Shown here: one piece after another, positions 36,008-48,557 of the stretch
Layout of the letters: each line of letters opens with the position of its first letter
Position numbering within the stretch: the stretch's first letter is position 1
Source: Meloidogyne chitwoodi
Lineage: Eukaryota; Nematoda; Chromadorea; Rhabditida; Meloidogynidae
Length of the DNA stretch: 64,000 nucleotides
Assembly (NCBI GenBank): GCA_015183035.1
Contig: JACZZP010000008.1
Span: forward strand, 1,116,001 to 1,180,000
Direction of reading: 5' to 3'
Notes under the pieces: model-generated
The model's database searches: none
Told to the model about the DNA's origin: nothing
What the model saw: the letters and a program-made list of their open reading frames with translations, nothing else
Program-made: the position numbers and the translations under genes

Positions 36008-36464
36008 TCAACCAAAACGTAAAGGTCTTGGTCCAAGACTTCCTCTTTTTATTTCTATAGCTCTTAAAAATTAAAAAAAAAAAATAAATTTTAATTAAAA
36101 ATAAAAAACCTTTGTTCTCTACGTGGCATAATAATTCTCATAATTAATTCTTTTTCTAATTCATCATTATCATTATTATTATAATCAAAAATAGATTTAA
36201 TATCTTCTCCTTCATTATTATCATCATTTTTTGTTATTTTCGGTTGAAAATTTTCAAATTGTGAATTTAATATTTTTTGATAATTTAAATCTCCATTTAT
36301 TTTTGCTTCTAAAAAATTAAATATATTTTTAAATAATATAATTTATTTTTAAATTTACCTGATTGCCTTAAATTTATAAAAACAAATAAAGATAAAATTA
36401 ATAAAAAATATTTAATTGAATTAATAAAAGATAAATAATTTATTTTTCCAATTTTTCCTTCCAT
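36008..36464 (-). CDS. flp-21: FMRFamide-like neuropeptide precursor, FLP-21 type
   Basis: Precursor of one amidated peptide. Three exons. The start MEGKIGKINYLSFINSIKYF (ATG 36462-36464) leads into the hydrophobic signal segment LLILSLFVFINL. The propeptide is acidic and Asn-rich. The last exon reads AIEIKRGSLGPRPLRFG then stop (36008-36010). KR is the dibasic cleavage site and the final Gly donates the amide, giving GSLGPRPLRF-amide. C. elegans FLP-21 is GLGPRPLRF-amide, a ligand of NPR-1, so the ending matches with one added residue. One copy per precursor, as in FLP-21. Acts after secretion from neurons. Confidence 0.93.
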
Positions 36465-38438
36465 TATTTTTTTAAAAATTGTTTAAGTTATTTCTAAAAA
36501 TAAATGTAAATATAATATTTAAATAAATATATTGTTTTTAATAATTTATTTATTTATTATAAATATGTGAAAATTTAAAAATATTATTTGCAAAAAATAA
36601 TAAAATTTTTTAGATTAAAAATGTTTAATTAAAAATAAAATGAGAAAAAAATAAAATTAATTAATTTATTACTAATTTAAAAATAAAATAGAAATAATAT
36701 TTATTTAAAATAATTTAATAAAGATATAATTAATTAAATAAAAGAATATATTAAATAAATTTTTAAAATTAAATGACAGATGCACTGAAAAAAAATGAGA
36801 CAGATTTAAAAAATAAATAAATAATTAATGGAAATATTAAAAAAAAAAAGAATTAAAAATTTATTTAAGGATTATAAATTAAATATTAAAAGAATATAAA
36901 TAAATATAACAAAAAATGTCTTAATTATTAGTCTTTTAATTATTTTACTATTAAAACTTGATTAATTAATTCAAAGAATTTTAGTTTAAAAAAGATTCTT
37001 ATTTTTTTTTAATTTGTCATTTAGACTAAATAATTTTAAAAGAAAAGATTTTTTAAATATTTATATTAAAATATTTTTAGTTATTTTATATATTTATAAA
37101 GCATTTAATTTGACGTTATTTTACAGATGATAATATATTTAAACTTATATTTTATTTTAAAATTTAATTAATTAATTTTTAATAAAAAAATAATTAAAAA
37201 AATATTTACTTATAATTTTATAAAATTTAAAGTCTGTTGCTAATTTTTAAATGAAGACTGATTTTGTTAATATTTAAATAAATATAATGGCATTTAAAAT
37301 AAATAAATAAATTAATTAATGAATGATTATTTAGTCTAACCAATTCATTTTATTTTTATTTTTTTAAATAAAGCCAAAAATATGTGAATATAAAAAACAA
37401 AGGATGCTAAATTACTTCAATAAATAAATATATCCATTGATAAATTAAAATAACTCAACGTGTAATATGTCATTTAAATTAAAAAAAAAAGAGAATTTTT
37501 TTATTAATAAATATTTAATTGAAATAAGAATAAATAATAAAATATATTTAAAAAAAAGAGAAATATAAATATTTAATTAATTATAATATATTTTAAAATA
37601 TAATATAAATTAATTAATTAAATAATAAAATGATAAAAGTTTAATTTTAAAGGTTATAAATATTTTTTAAAAATTTAAATAATATTTAAGTATATAATTA
37701 TTTAATTTTATATAAATATTTTTAACCTTAAAGATTTAATTAATTTATTTTTATATAATTATTAAATTATTTATATTATTTTATTTACATTAAATTTAAA
37801 ATATTTATTAAATAAACAAAAATAATTATTTTAAATTTATTTTTAGAAAATAAATTTATTTAATATAACCATTTTTAGATTATATATAAAGTTAGGTAAT
37901 ATATTTAGTTATATGTTGGTGTGTGAATAATATGTATAAAAATATATAATAATTTTATTTTTGTTAATATTTTTTAAATAATTATTAAAATGTCAATCTT
38001 TTAAGGAAATTATTTTTAAAATAAAAAAATATTTTTTGCCAAATTTTGAATTAAAGGTTTGTTTGAATGAAAGTATATTATAATAAAATTAAAATCAAAA
38101 CTAGTAAATAATAAATAAATAAAAACAATAGAATCATATAGCATAAATTTTATAAAAAATTTAAAAAATTTTTTTATTATTTATTAAAAAAAAATTTAGA
38201 ATAAAAAAAAAGTTATTTGTTTAAAAATATTTTATTTCTATTTTTTAATAAAATTAAAAAAAGGAAATAATATAAGAATATTATTTTATATTTCCAATAC
38301 AAATAAATAAATAAATTAATTAATTTGTTTAATTTATTCCTAAACAACAATTATAAATGAGGAAGTTTATTTATTTATTATTTATTTATTTATTAATATT
38401 ATTTTGTTGCTTATTTATTAAATATTTTATTTTATTTT
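36465..38438. other. Long AT-rich intergenic region upstream of flp-21
   Basis: About 2 kb, nearly all A and T, with many ATTTAATTAA-like runs. No reading frame, RNA gene or repeat family is supportable. It should contain the flp-21 promoter. Confidence 0.5.
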
Positions 38439-40035
38439 TTAAGAGTAAAAAGCATCTCCTAAAAATAATAAAAAAAGGCCAACAGAGAAAATAGCCAATA
38501 AACAATTAATTGCCAATTTAATTATTGTTTTTTCTTGAAATACCTTTAAATAAAATAAATATTATTTAAAATTATGGGATTTATTTTTAAAAAATAAATA
38601 ATTCTTTTAATTAGCAGCATTTTATTTATTTATATAAAAAATGAAAATTTATTAAAAAGAATTGTTATAAATAATTAAATTAAAAGAAAAACACCTGTTC
38701 TGAATTCCAATCCAAGTATGGAAATGAAAAATCAAGTATTCTTTCACAATTTGCATATAACCATTCAGGGTAATTACAATATCTTTTTTTTTAATAATTC
38801 TTTTATATGTTACTATTTTTAAAGAAATACAAACCTAAGAAAACCACTAACTTCTGTTACTTTTTTTCTTTTCATATAAAGAAATGTTGGCCTTTCTTGG
38901 GAAAGAAATGGAGGACCACGTAATTCTTCAGATATTGGATTATATGCCCAACAAAAAAGTGAAAAAGTAGCTAAAGCTGTTAATAATGTTCCAAAAGCAG
39001 CACCAACTTTTTTTTAAATTAATTTATTTTTAAATGCTTTACTTAATGCAAAAAATTGTCTAAGTGGATGTCCAACAGGTGGAAGTGGAAGTAATGCAAA
39101 AAGTAAAGAATATATTCCAACAATTGGTAAAAGATAAAGAAAAAATAGTGGACAACAATAATTGCTATGTATAAAAAATAGTAAAATTAAACCAAAACCT
39201 TTAAAAAAATAAAATAAAAATATTTTTATTTTTTTTAATATATTTATTTACCAAAAAATAAATTTAAATGTGCTGAAGTTAAACGAAAACGATTAGAATT
39301 TGCAGAATAACCAAAAAGAACAATTCCAGCACAACATTGAGAAACAGAACAAATAGCTATAAGTGTTGCTATAATTATTTTAATAGTAATAATTGTTTGT
39401 TGTAATTGTAAAGAATAAAAAGATGAACTACTTCCAATTGTATTTATATTTATATTTTTTTCTAATAAATAAATTTGGAAACGGCCAAGAACTCTTTCAC
39501 ATTGTAACTATATTTTAATAATTAATAATTATATAGGTATTTTTTAAATAAAAACTTGTTTTGTTGCTGTTCGATTTAATAAACCAGCACAAAAACTAAT
39601 TTGACCTTCTTTCATTTGAACTATAAAAATAAATAAATAAATAAATAAATAATTATAAAGTAGTAACCTCTTCTCAAGCAAATTGCTTCAGTTATTGAAG
39701 TTAAAGAAAGAAAAAATGAAAAAATCATTGAAACAAATTGAAGTAATAATTCACATCTTTAAAATATTAAAATTAAATTAAATAATAAAATAATAACTTG
39801 TTTGGATAATCAAGTAAAAGTGCATAAACTGATGTAATTCCAGCAGAAATACCTGACCAAAAAACTAAATAAAAATGAGCATAAGGAAGACAAAAGAAGA
39901 CATGAGCAAGTCCAATAGCAAATTCAAGCTTTATTTTTTAATTAAATAATTTTTTAAAAATAATTTAATATAATTTACAAATGCAAGTAAACCAAGTAAT
40001 GGATAAAGTGTCCAAATTATTCCAATAACACGCAT
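38439..40035 (-). CDS. Multi-pass membrane protein, unknown family
   Basis: ATG 40033-40035 gives MRVIGIIWTLYPLLGLLAFV. Hydrophobic helices continue: LEFAIGLAHVFFCLPYAHFY, CELLLQFVSMIFSFFLSLTS, TIKIIIATLIAICSVSQCCA, GFGLILLFFIHSNYCCPLFF, LYLLPIVGIYSLLFALLPLP, VGAAFGTLLTALATFSLFCW and a last one, LAINCLLAIFSVGLFLLFLG, before the stop (38439-38441). That is seven to nine membrane segments in roughly 400 aa. A loop between them (CERVLGRFQIYLLEK; CAGLLNRTATKQ) has conserved-looking cysteines. About ten small exons with clean splice sites support a real gene. I do not recognise the family. Confidence 0.72.
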
Positions 40036-40448
40036 TCTTTTATAAATTATTTACAAATAAAAATAGTAAAAACTTTTAAAAAAATTAACTTGCAATGTCT
40101 CCAAATTTTTAAAATAAATTCCTAAAAATTTTGCTATTTTTTCATTATATTTTTAACTCCAAATTTGCTTTTCCCATAGGAATTAAAATAATCCTTAAAA
40201 TTCAAAAAAATATTCTTCCTTTTTTTCTTTTTTGATCAAATATCTCATTTTTTATTTAATTTTATAAAATAAATTATTTATTTATTTATTTCTTCCTCAA
40301 AATTTAATTTAAATAATAAATTATTTTTGTTTCAAATTAAAGTTTAATATTCAAAATTCCCTATAAAAGCTCAAAATATGTGATAATAATATAATCGGCA
40401 TTCTACACAAAATTGGCAAACCAGTAAGTTGATATTAGTTTTGGCTAA
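40036..40448. other. Divergent intergenic spacer
   Basis: 413 bp between two oppositely oriented genes; AT-rich, no feature other than being a possible shared promoter. Confidence 0.4.
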
Positions 40449-41159
40449 ATGATGATGCAAAACGGTATTTATTTTATTTTTTAAGTAATTTTTGTTTTTT
40501 AAATTAAGTTTTAATATCGTTGCTGTTGTCGCTCATCACTATATTTGGGGCAGTCATCATATTACTTGTACAATGTGCCAAGAAGAGTTCGGAGGACAAA
40601 AAAAAAGGCAACAAGAAGAAAACGGCAGAAGCAGCAAAGAAGCAAAAGAAGGACTCAAAAGGATCTAAGGATAATACAAAAATGAATAAAATGGCCCCAA
40701 AAGGGAAACAACCTCTAAAATCAATCGAGCCCGGAAAAGGAAAGAATTCTTCAAAAACGATAGCTGTTTTTACTGCAGAAGAGTATGGTAGAGATGAACT
40801 CACTGCATTATTGGAAACAGCTGTAAAACCTGATCCTGAAACAATGAAGCAACTGAAAAAGATGAAAATTGACAAAAAGAGAAACCCAGTTATGATTCCA
40901 CCCAAACAAAAAGGAGGTACAGCTACAGTAATTTTGATGCCACCACGTGATATGCAATCAACTCTGCTGATAACTGCAATGCCTGAACCTGTTCCAGGCA
41001 AAAAGAAAGAAGAACCAAAAGGTTTTAATTTTGATTTTTAATTAAAAAAATATATATTTTTTATTAAAAGATGAAGAATATTCTGTTGAGGTATCGAAGA
41101 GAAAGGATGGTGGAGAAGACAGCAAGAAAGGGGAAGGTGGCAGTTTTTCTTTGGAATAA
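40449..41159 (+). CDS. Single-pass membrane protein with Lys-rich tail, unknown family
   Basis: Exons 40449-40464, 40509-41021 and 41071-41159 join in frame to give 205 aa. MMMQNVLISLLLSLITIFGA then VIILLVQCAKK is a signal-anchor or signal peptide. The rest is highly basic (SSEDKKKGNKKKTAEAAKKQ) and later has a small ordered-looking part: TIAVFTAEEYGRDELTALLE and GTATVILMPPRDMQSTLLIT. The end, DEEYSVEVSKRKDGGEDS to GGSFSLE, comes from exon 3; reading past 41021 without splicing would give GFNFDF and stop. Codons are richer in G and C than in neighbours on either side. No family is recognised. It is the only plus-strand gene between 25 and 47 kb. Confidence 0.7.
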
Positions 41160-41781
41160 TGACTGATATAAATGAATAATATAGAAAGAAGAATAATAAA
41201 AAAATAATTGAGAAGGCAAATAAAATTTTGATTAAATATTAAAATTGTTAAATAATTTTATTGTTGTCATTCTCTTATAATTAATAAATAAATATATAAA
41301 TTATTATTTTATAATTATTCTTTATATTTTATAATATAATTAAATTAATTTTTAAGAATTTAAAAAAATAATATTTTAAATATTAATTAAAGATTAACTA
41401 ATATTTAATATCTAAAATATAATTTTTAAATAAAAATAAATTGGTTAGATTTTTAATTGTTTAATTATGAAATAAGTTTATTTGTTACTTAAATTAAACA
41501 TTACTGGAAATTATAAAAAAATAAATAAAATAAATTTAAATATTTTTAAAAATACTACATATATTTAAATTAAACTAATTAAATTTTAATATGTGTAAAA
41601 AATATAATGATAAATTTTCAAAAATATTTTTTTAAATAAATGTAACAAAATTAAGATAGAAATTAATTAAAGTTTTTTAATTAATTAAATTTGTACAATA
41701 TTATGGGATTTTAATTAATTAATTAAACTAAAATTTAGGTAACTAAATTTCCTGATATGATATTTTATTTAAATTTCACAA
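41160..41781. other. Convergent intergenic spacer
   Basis: 622 bp, very AT-rich; no feature seen. Confidence 0.4.
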
Positions 41782-44700
41782 TTATTTATTCAGAGAAGAT
41801 GATGGCAATAATTTAAAAGCATCAAACCAATTTCCTTTGAGCAAATTAAAAGTAGAATTATAACGTTGAATTGTTATAAGTAAAGTAGTTTGATCATCAT
41901 CAACAAAACGTTTATCAAGTAAATCCAAAAAAGTGTTCATAAAAAATACCCAAAAACGTCTTATTACATTTTCACCACCAACAAGAAATCCTCCACTAAC
42001 AATTGATCGATGTTTTCTATAAACCTAAATATTTTTAAAAAATAAAAGAATTTTAAAATATTTATTTTACAAACTTTATCAATAGTATAACGTTCTATTC
42101 TTTCTCCATTTGTTGGAAGTTTAATAAGAGTAATTTGTTTATTATTAATTTTATTGGGTAACCACAATCCTAAAGGAATTACTGATTTAGAACCATGACC
42201 ATAACCAGCATCTATCCAAGCAAATATTTGTTCTTTTCCATTTAAAGGTTTAATAAATTGAGTAATTTGTGTAGAATTATAAAGAAAATAAGGCTTTAAA
42301 TTTAAAAAAAAAATAAATTATTTTATTTTTTTAAAACAAACTTTTGAATTAACTAAAATATCATAATCAGGATATAATGTTTCTGGATGAGTTTTCATTT
42401 GTTCATCCCATTCTTTATTCCAATTTAAATGTTCCCAATTCATTATTTCTTCAATTTCTTTTTTATATAAATAAAAAGGTAATTCAGATAAAGATATTAT
42501 TACAATCTAAATAAATACTTATTATTTAAATATTATTTATTTAAATAAATACTTGTATTCTTTCCCATTTAAGTTGATTATTATTTAAAGTTTTTAAATA
42601 TTCATAAACTGAATAATCACAATAAATAATTATATTATTTTGTATTCTAAAAAGAATATTTTTTAAATAATTTAAATATTGATCAAAATGTCTAGTAAAT
42701 CTAAAATATAAATATTATTTTTTGTAAATTTAAATAAAAACCTTTGCCAATTACCTCGACCAATATCAATTAAAGCTGTAACAAGAATAGGTGCCTTAAA
42801 TTTTAAATAATTATTTTAAATATTATTTATTTATTTAAATAAATTTAATTTTAAATAAATAATACCTCTCTTCGTTTCCTTTTTAATATTTGATTTTCTT
42901 TATTATCTTTAAAAAAAATAATTATTAAAAAATAATTTAATTTTTTAAACTTATTTCTGGTAAAATATTAGACGTTGATTTAACATTTGCCTGTAAAAAA
43001 ACATTACTAATTGGTGGTGGTAGAGGTGGTGGTGGTGGATTTAAATAATTATTTTCTTCTCCAGGTGGAGGTCTTCTCCAAATTGGTATTTCTGAGATTG
43101 GAGGAGGTAAAGGGTCAAAAGGAATTTCTACTGGTTTAATTTCTTCTTCTTCTTCAAATGAAGAAGAATATTTTTTATTAATATTGTCATCCTATTAAAA
43201 TAAATATATTTTATTAATTTAATATATAAATACTTCAAATGAATGTTTTTGGTTATTTTTATCATCAATTCTTTCAACACTAGTAATTATTTCATTTAAT
43301 TCTTCTTGTAAATTTAAATAATTATTTATACTAGTAGTAGTTGTTTTATATTTATTAATTATTTTTGTTGTTGGATTTGGAGTAGTTATTGTTAAAATAA
43401 TATTTTTTAAATTAATTTTAAATTCTTTTTCATTAATTAAATCTTTAAAAATTATTAATAAATAAAATAAATGTTACCTTTATTTATTTTTTCAGTAACA
43501 GCCTTAACAGGTTCAAATTCAATTGTAGGCCTTTTTATATTATAATTATCATTAGAAAATTTAGATAATATTTTTTCATATTTTTTTGGTATTTTTTGAT
43601 TACGTAACCATAAAAGGTCTTCTTCTTCTTCTTCTTTTCTAATATTCTCCTTTGTTTTATTTTCTAAAAATTAATTTTTTATTTATTTAATTTTAATTAT
43701 AAAATATATTTAAAAATAATTAATTATTTACCTATTTCTTTTGTAGAGGAGGATGTATTTAATAATTTAGTTTTTTCTGTTAAATTATTTAAAATTTCAT
43801 TTGTTTTAATTAATTTATTAATTGGTAAAAATGTTGAATTTATTGGAATTATTCCAAAATTAATTTTTTCATTTGAATTATTAAATTGTTGTTTTTCTAG
43901 ACGATCAAATTCAACAAATGTTTTTGTTAAATTTATTTGATTTTTAGTTAAATTATTTTTAAAATTTGGGTAAATTTGAATAATTTTCTGATGAGAATTA
44001 TTTAATAATAATTTATTATTATTATTTAAATTAGTATTTAAAATAATTGAAAATTTAAGTTTTTGTGGACGAAGGGGAGTTTGTAATGTTGAAGAATTAT
44101 TTATTATTTCTGTTGAAATTTTTAATTTTTTTGTGGGAGAAATTGAAATAAAATTTGTTTGAGTAGAAGAAGGAAGAAAAGAATTAATTGTTGATTTAGA
44201 ATTTAAATTATGAGAATTAATAGAAGTTGTTGTTGATAATAAATTGGAAGATAAATTAGTATTCTTAATTAATTAATTTAAATATATATTTTAATTTTAA
44301 TAAATAAATACTTGAGGAGATTCTTCATTTTGCCAAAATATAAAGAAAAGCCATAAAAAAAGTAATAAAGCACTCCCAACTGTTGCCAAAAATGCCAAAG
44401 TACCAATACGTACCAATAATTTCCTCCTTCGTTTTCCTCTTTCATATTTTATTGAATTTATATTATCATCTATTTAAATAAAGTTTATTTAACTTATAAA
44501 TCAACTTCTGTATTTATAAGTGAAAAAACAACTCGAAATCCGATCCGAGAAATTTTAGATCTCGATACTTAGACTATAACCAGATAACCCTTAAATATAT
44601 CTAAAATATCATAAAATTAAAAATAATCTGTTGATTAAAAGGGAGTTGATCAATTGGGTTGCCAAAAAGAATATTTTAATTTTAAAAATATATTTTTCTT

Positions 44701-44997
44701 CTTTCATTTTTTTAAAATCTATTTTTTAAATTTACCCCCAATGGCAATACTGTTCGGTCTCCAAAGTCTTTGTATTGCTGTATCTTCAGTAGAATATTTC
44801 TTCTGACAGCCGTTCCCTTCCAAAAGAAACAGCCGTGTTTTTTGTTTATTATTTCCTCTTCCGACCACCCATAATCTTTTTCCTAAATTTCTTTTCTTTC
44901 CAAGTGTAGAAGAAGAAGAAGAAGAATTGTTTGTTAAAGGTGTTGTTGTTAAAATAGATGATGTTGTTTCTAATGTTGTTGTTGTTATTGGACTCAT
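41782..44997 (-). CDS. Type II membrane protein with HtrL/YibB-like domain
   Basis: Short cytosolic N-terminus (MSPITTTTLETTSSILTTTP, ATG 44995-44997), then RRRK followed by a single membrane helix, LAFLATVGSALLLFLWLFFI (about 44390). A long low-complexity stalk rich in N, T, S, K and P follows (44270-42960, including PPPPPLPPP). The C-terminal domain begins APILVTALIDIGRGNWQRF (about 42770) and contains NWEHLNWNKEWDEQMKTHPE, IFAWIDAGYGHG, GGFLVGGENVIRRFWVFF and a DDDQTTLL motif (about 41900). These are features of the HtrL_YibB family, present in nematodes and in bacterial LPS-linked loci and suspected to be glycosyltransferase-like. Golgi or ER orientation is inferred. Stop 41782-41784. The stalk is unusually long for the family. 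Confidence 0.8.
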
Positions 44998-47677
44998 TTT
45001 TATTCATTTTTATCCAAATAATTAAACATTAGAAAAAATTAATAACTAAAATATTAATAAATAATATATTTTGAAATTAAATTAATAAATTATTTATTTT
45101 TTCATTTAAAAAATTAAATAACAGCCTCGGTTTTAAAATTATTTTCTTTTTAAAATTTTCTTCACTAAAGCTGATAAGATTATATTACCTCCACCCACTT
45201 TTATAAAAATGTTTTTCCAAGCAAAAAATAAATAAAATAAAAAGGAATTTTAAACAAAAATGTTTTTTTTTAAATTAAAAATAAAATTTTTAAATAATTT
45301 TTTATTTTAATTCCTCTTCCCTCCCACTACTTATAATAATTTTAAAATGTGAGAAAACTAAAAAAATATTTCTTTTTTTTTTCTAAAAAAATTACTGCTG
45401 CTTTGCTAATCGTTCAATTAATTCATCTTTATATAGGGACATTGCAAAAGTTGAAGGGGGTAAATAAACCAAAGACTTGTTGACAGATTGATTGTTTAAA
45501 TAAATAAAATAAATAAAAATATGTGAAAAGAATGTACTTATTTAGTACAAATTGATAAAATTAATTAAATTTTTGGAAAAAAAATGTTTGTAAAATTTAA
45601 TTTTTCATATTTAAATTTAAAAATTAAATTTTTTTAAATTATTCTATTATACCTATAAAAAAAGAAAAAGGAATAAAAGAAAAATAATTTAAAGGACAAA
45701 AATCATAAAAAGGTAGACAGACATATATCGGAAATTTTAAAAAAGAAAAGCTAAATAATTGAAAAATTAATTCTTATTTTTATATATTAAAGCTTTGATA
45801 TTTTTTTAAAAAAAGAAAATTAAAAAAAATGGCAAGGGTAGATGACATAAATTCCTTAAGAATGAATAAATGAATTGAATGAATAATTCATTCAATTTTT
45901 TGACATTAGTAGATGACAAAATAATATAAAAATTTTTTCTTTTTTTATTCAAAGCTATTATCATTATTATGTAAAAAGCAATTTAAAGCGGAAAGACTGC
46001 TAAAGTAGGATCGAAAGTTGATAGTAATGTTGGTTCAGGACTGGGGTAAAGAAAATATTAATTTGTGCACAGATGTTCTCTCATTTCCTTTATTTTTTTT
46101 AAATTCTTTTTTTTCTTATTCTCTTACCTTTCTGGCCCCTAAAAAATAAAAAAAAGTTATCTTTGTTGTAGAGGATTTTATCTTTTAGCTTTAATTATAC
46201 AATCTTTTTTATATATTAATATTTAGCTTATTTCTTTTAATATATAATACATACCTATAAATATATATTTATTATATATTCTAAATACAAATAATGCGCA
46301 TCATATTTTATCAGGAGAAGGGGAAGCAAAAGAAAAATAAAAAATTATTATTTTTCAATTTTTAGTAAATTTTTATATAATTAAAATTAACTAATTTTTA
46401 AAAAATATAAATGTTAATTATAATAATATTATAATATTAAAATAGTGAAGGTATGTACTAGTCATCAAAATTTTCCTAAATTTTAGCCTACGCATACACA
46501 ATTTGGCAATATTATGAGGCTTTGAAAGGAAATTTGATTCGCAAAAAATGTTTGTTACCTTTAAGTGAATATTTTTATATTTATATAGTGCGTGGGAAAT
46601 GGACAGACGAAAAAAAGGCAAACATTTTGTTATTAAAATTTGCACGTAATTATTTTAAAATAAAAAATAGAAAATAAAAATTGTAATGAAGAAAAGCTTA
46701 AAATGTTAATATTTCGGTCTTTTCTAGTCAAGTTTAAAAATCTACCTATTCGCCTCATTTATCTTTTATTTTTTGTTTAAAAGGGATTATGTTTACAATG
46801 AAAAAGTTGTAAAAACGTGAGTAAAAAATAAGTAAATATATAAAGATTGTTGGAAGAAAAAAGTTAATGTCGTTTACTGAGAAGAAAAGTTCGGGAGTAG
46901 GTTAGTTAGTGTATTTAAAAATAAAAGAAAAAAATAGATTTTCGAAGTTAAATCACTTAAGTATTTTTTACTTAATCTTTTTTATATAGGGGACAGAAAT
47001 AGATAATTATTTTTCATTCATTTATTGTTTAGACCTCAAAATAATATACTTAAAAGTCCGTTTAAATCTCGAAAAGTACTTATGCGCAATGGCTTTGCAT
47101 AACGGATTTATTTGTACAAATGTAAGCGTTAAATTTCCAAATACTTAACAAAAAGGACAAAAGCCACCTTCATTTTTGTTTAAACAAAAAGGAAACATTT
47201 ATTTTTTCACTGTTTCTATAAAATAAGTTTTTTTTTTAAGAACAAAATAGAAAATGAACTTAAAATAATTATAAAGACAAAAAACACTGTCGTAAAACAT
47301 CGTTATCAAATCCTTTTGGTATTGTATAATTGGCAAAAAGTCGTCTCAAATAAGTCGTTTTATTTAAGGTAGCGCAACTTTTCGTCAACGGACTTTTCGA
47401 CAACAGACTTTTCGTCAATGAATAATATTTTAAAGGATTTTTCTAAAAGCAAAAATTCTGTTAGTTAGCTCTTTCTAAAAAACGACTTTTATCTTCGTTG
47501 AAAGAGTTGTTTTTGCGTTTCCTAATCTGTCGGCAGATTTCCATGCATAATTTATACTTAACAATTCAAAGGTTGCTCTTTCACAAATATTCAAAAATTC
47601 TATTGAGCGGAACTGAGAATTTGATTTTTTTCTAGCTATTGACAAGAATAATTTTAATTCGTTTAGAATTTGATTTA
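44998..47677. other. 2.7-kb intergenic region
   Basis: Between divergent genes (HtrL-like, MIC19). 45000-46400 is extremely AT-rich. 46400-47600 is less so and contains the 15-bp repeat at 47377-47420. A 75-codon minus-strand reading (46418-46645) lacks splice or family support. TTTTTTTCTAG at about 47625-47635, before the MIC19 start, could be a trans-splice acceptor. Confidence 0.4.
47368..47420. repeat. Three 15-bp units ACTTTTCG(T/A)CAACGG; possible solo MITE end
   Basis: Units start at 47377, 47392 and 47407, preceded by GGTAGCGC. The layout (GGTAG start followed by short tandem units) resembles the termini of the MITEs at 50186 and 51519. No partner inverted end is found nearby. Confidence 0.5.
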
Positions 47678-48271
47678 ATGGGCATTGAACATAGTGTAGT
47701 AAGGGAAAGAAGGATACCACCTAAAAATGATGAGGTCTTGGTTATCAATCGAACGGACGTGAATTTGCCTGAAACATATGGCACAGTCGAATTATCTGAT
47801 GAAGTATTGAAACGGATTAACTCGAATGAAACTGAAAACTTGGATAATTTTAGGTTTCCTAAACCTTAAAAAACTTATAAAGCATGGATGAGTACCAAAT
47901 TTCTAAATACATATTTTTGTACTCATATTTTATTTTTAATTTTAGCACAGCAGAGCCTGAGATTTTCTTATCTGTTGATGAACAAATAGACCAAACTCAA
48001 AGGAAATTTGACGAAACTGCAACGCGAGTTGAACAGATATTTTTAACTAAACAATATCAAAATGCTTGTTCTGAGATTGAGAAGGTTTTTTATTTTCCAT
48101 CTCGCTATTAATATACATTGTTAACTTTAGTCTATTGTCAGTTGTCTTTCTTTGAATTCGCAATGCGTTCTAAATTGCCAGTATTTGCTTGATACATACA
48201 AGGATTGCATTGGGAAATACAAGTCAAAACTTATTCAAGACCAATTTCTTCATGCAAATCAATCAATTTAG
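47678..48271 (+). CDS. chch-3: MICOS subunit MIC19 / CHCHD3-type protein
   Basis: MIC19 scaffolds the MICOS complex at cristae junctions in the mitochondrial inner membrane. Three exons, 47678-47853, 47946-48084 and 48131-48271, give 151 aa. MGIEHSVVRERR begins with Gly2, fitting the N-myristoylation of CHCHD3. YGTVELSDEVLKRI matches the conserved segment after it. The C-terminal CHCH domain has a twin CX9C pattern once exons 2 and 3 are joined: C-SEIEKSIVS-C, then C-QYLLDTYKD-C. The coiled-coil middle is shorter than in human CHCHD3 (227 aa). Intron sizes are 92 and 46 bp. The start is the in-frame ATG giving Gly2. Confidence 0.83.
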
Positions 48272-48557
48272 GATATTAAGAATTTAGAAATTATTTCTTT
48301 TGTTATTCTACTTTTTATTTTACTTTTAGTCAGGCGCGTAATCAAAAGATTAATTTTTTGTTCAATTTTTTGATTTCAGAGGGGAGCATTCCTTTATTAC
48401 GGGCCTTATAAATATTGCATCTTTCTGATAATAAAGATTATCCATGATTTTTTATTTATTTTTATCACATTGATTTATATGAAATTGATACTTGGCGCAT
48501 ACTTAACCAAATATATAAAACTAAATTTAAAATATTCTTTTTTAAGATTCTAATGGA

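Noticed and set aside
40504..41001. 165-codon minus-strand reading, Phe/Ser-rich
   Set aside because: Antisense of the Lys-rich gene (AAG/AAA codons read as Leu/Phe); the plus strand has matching splice sites and a signal anchor.
46418..46645. 75-codon minus-strand reading upstream of MIC19
   Set aside because: No splice-linked continuation, no recognisable motif, composition like the intergenic background.
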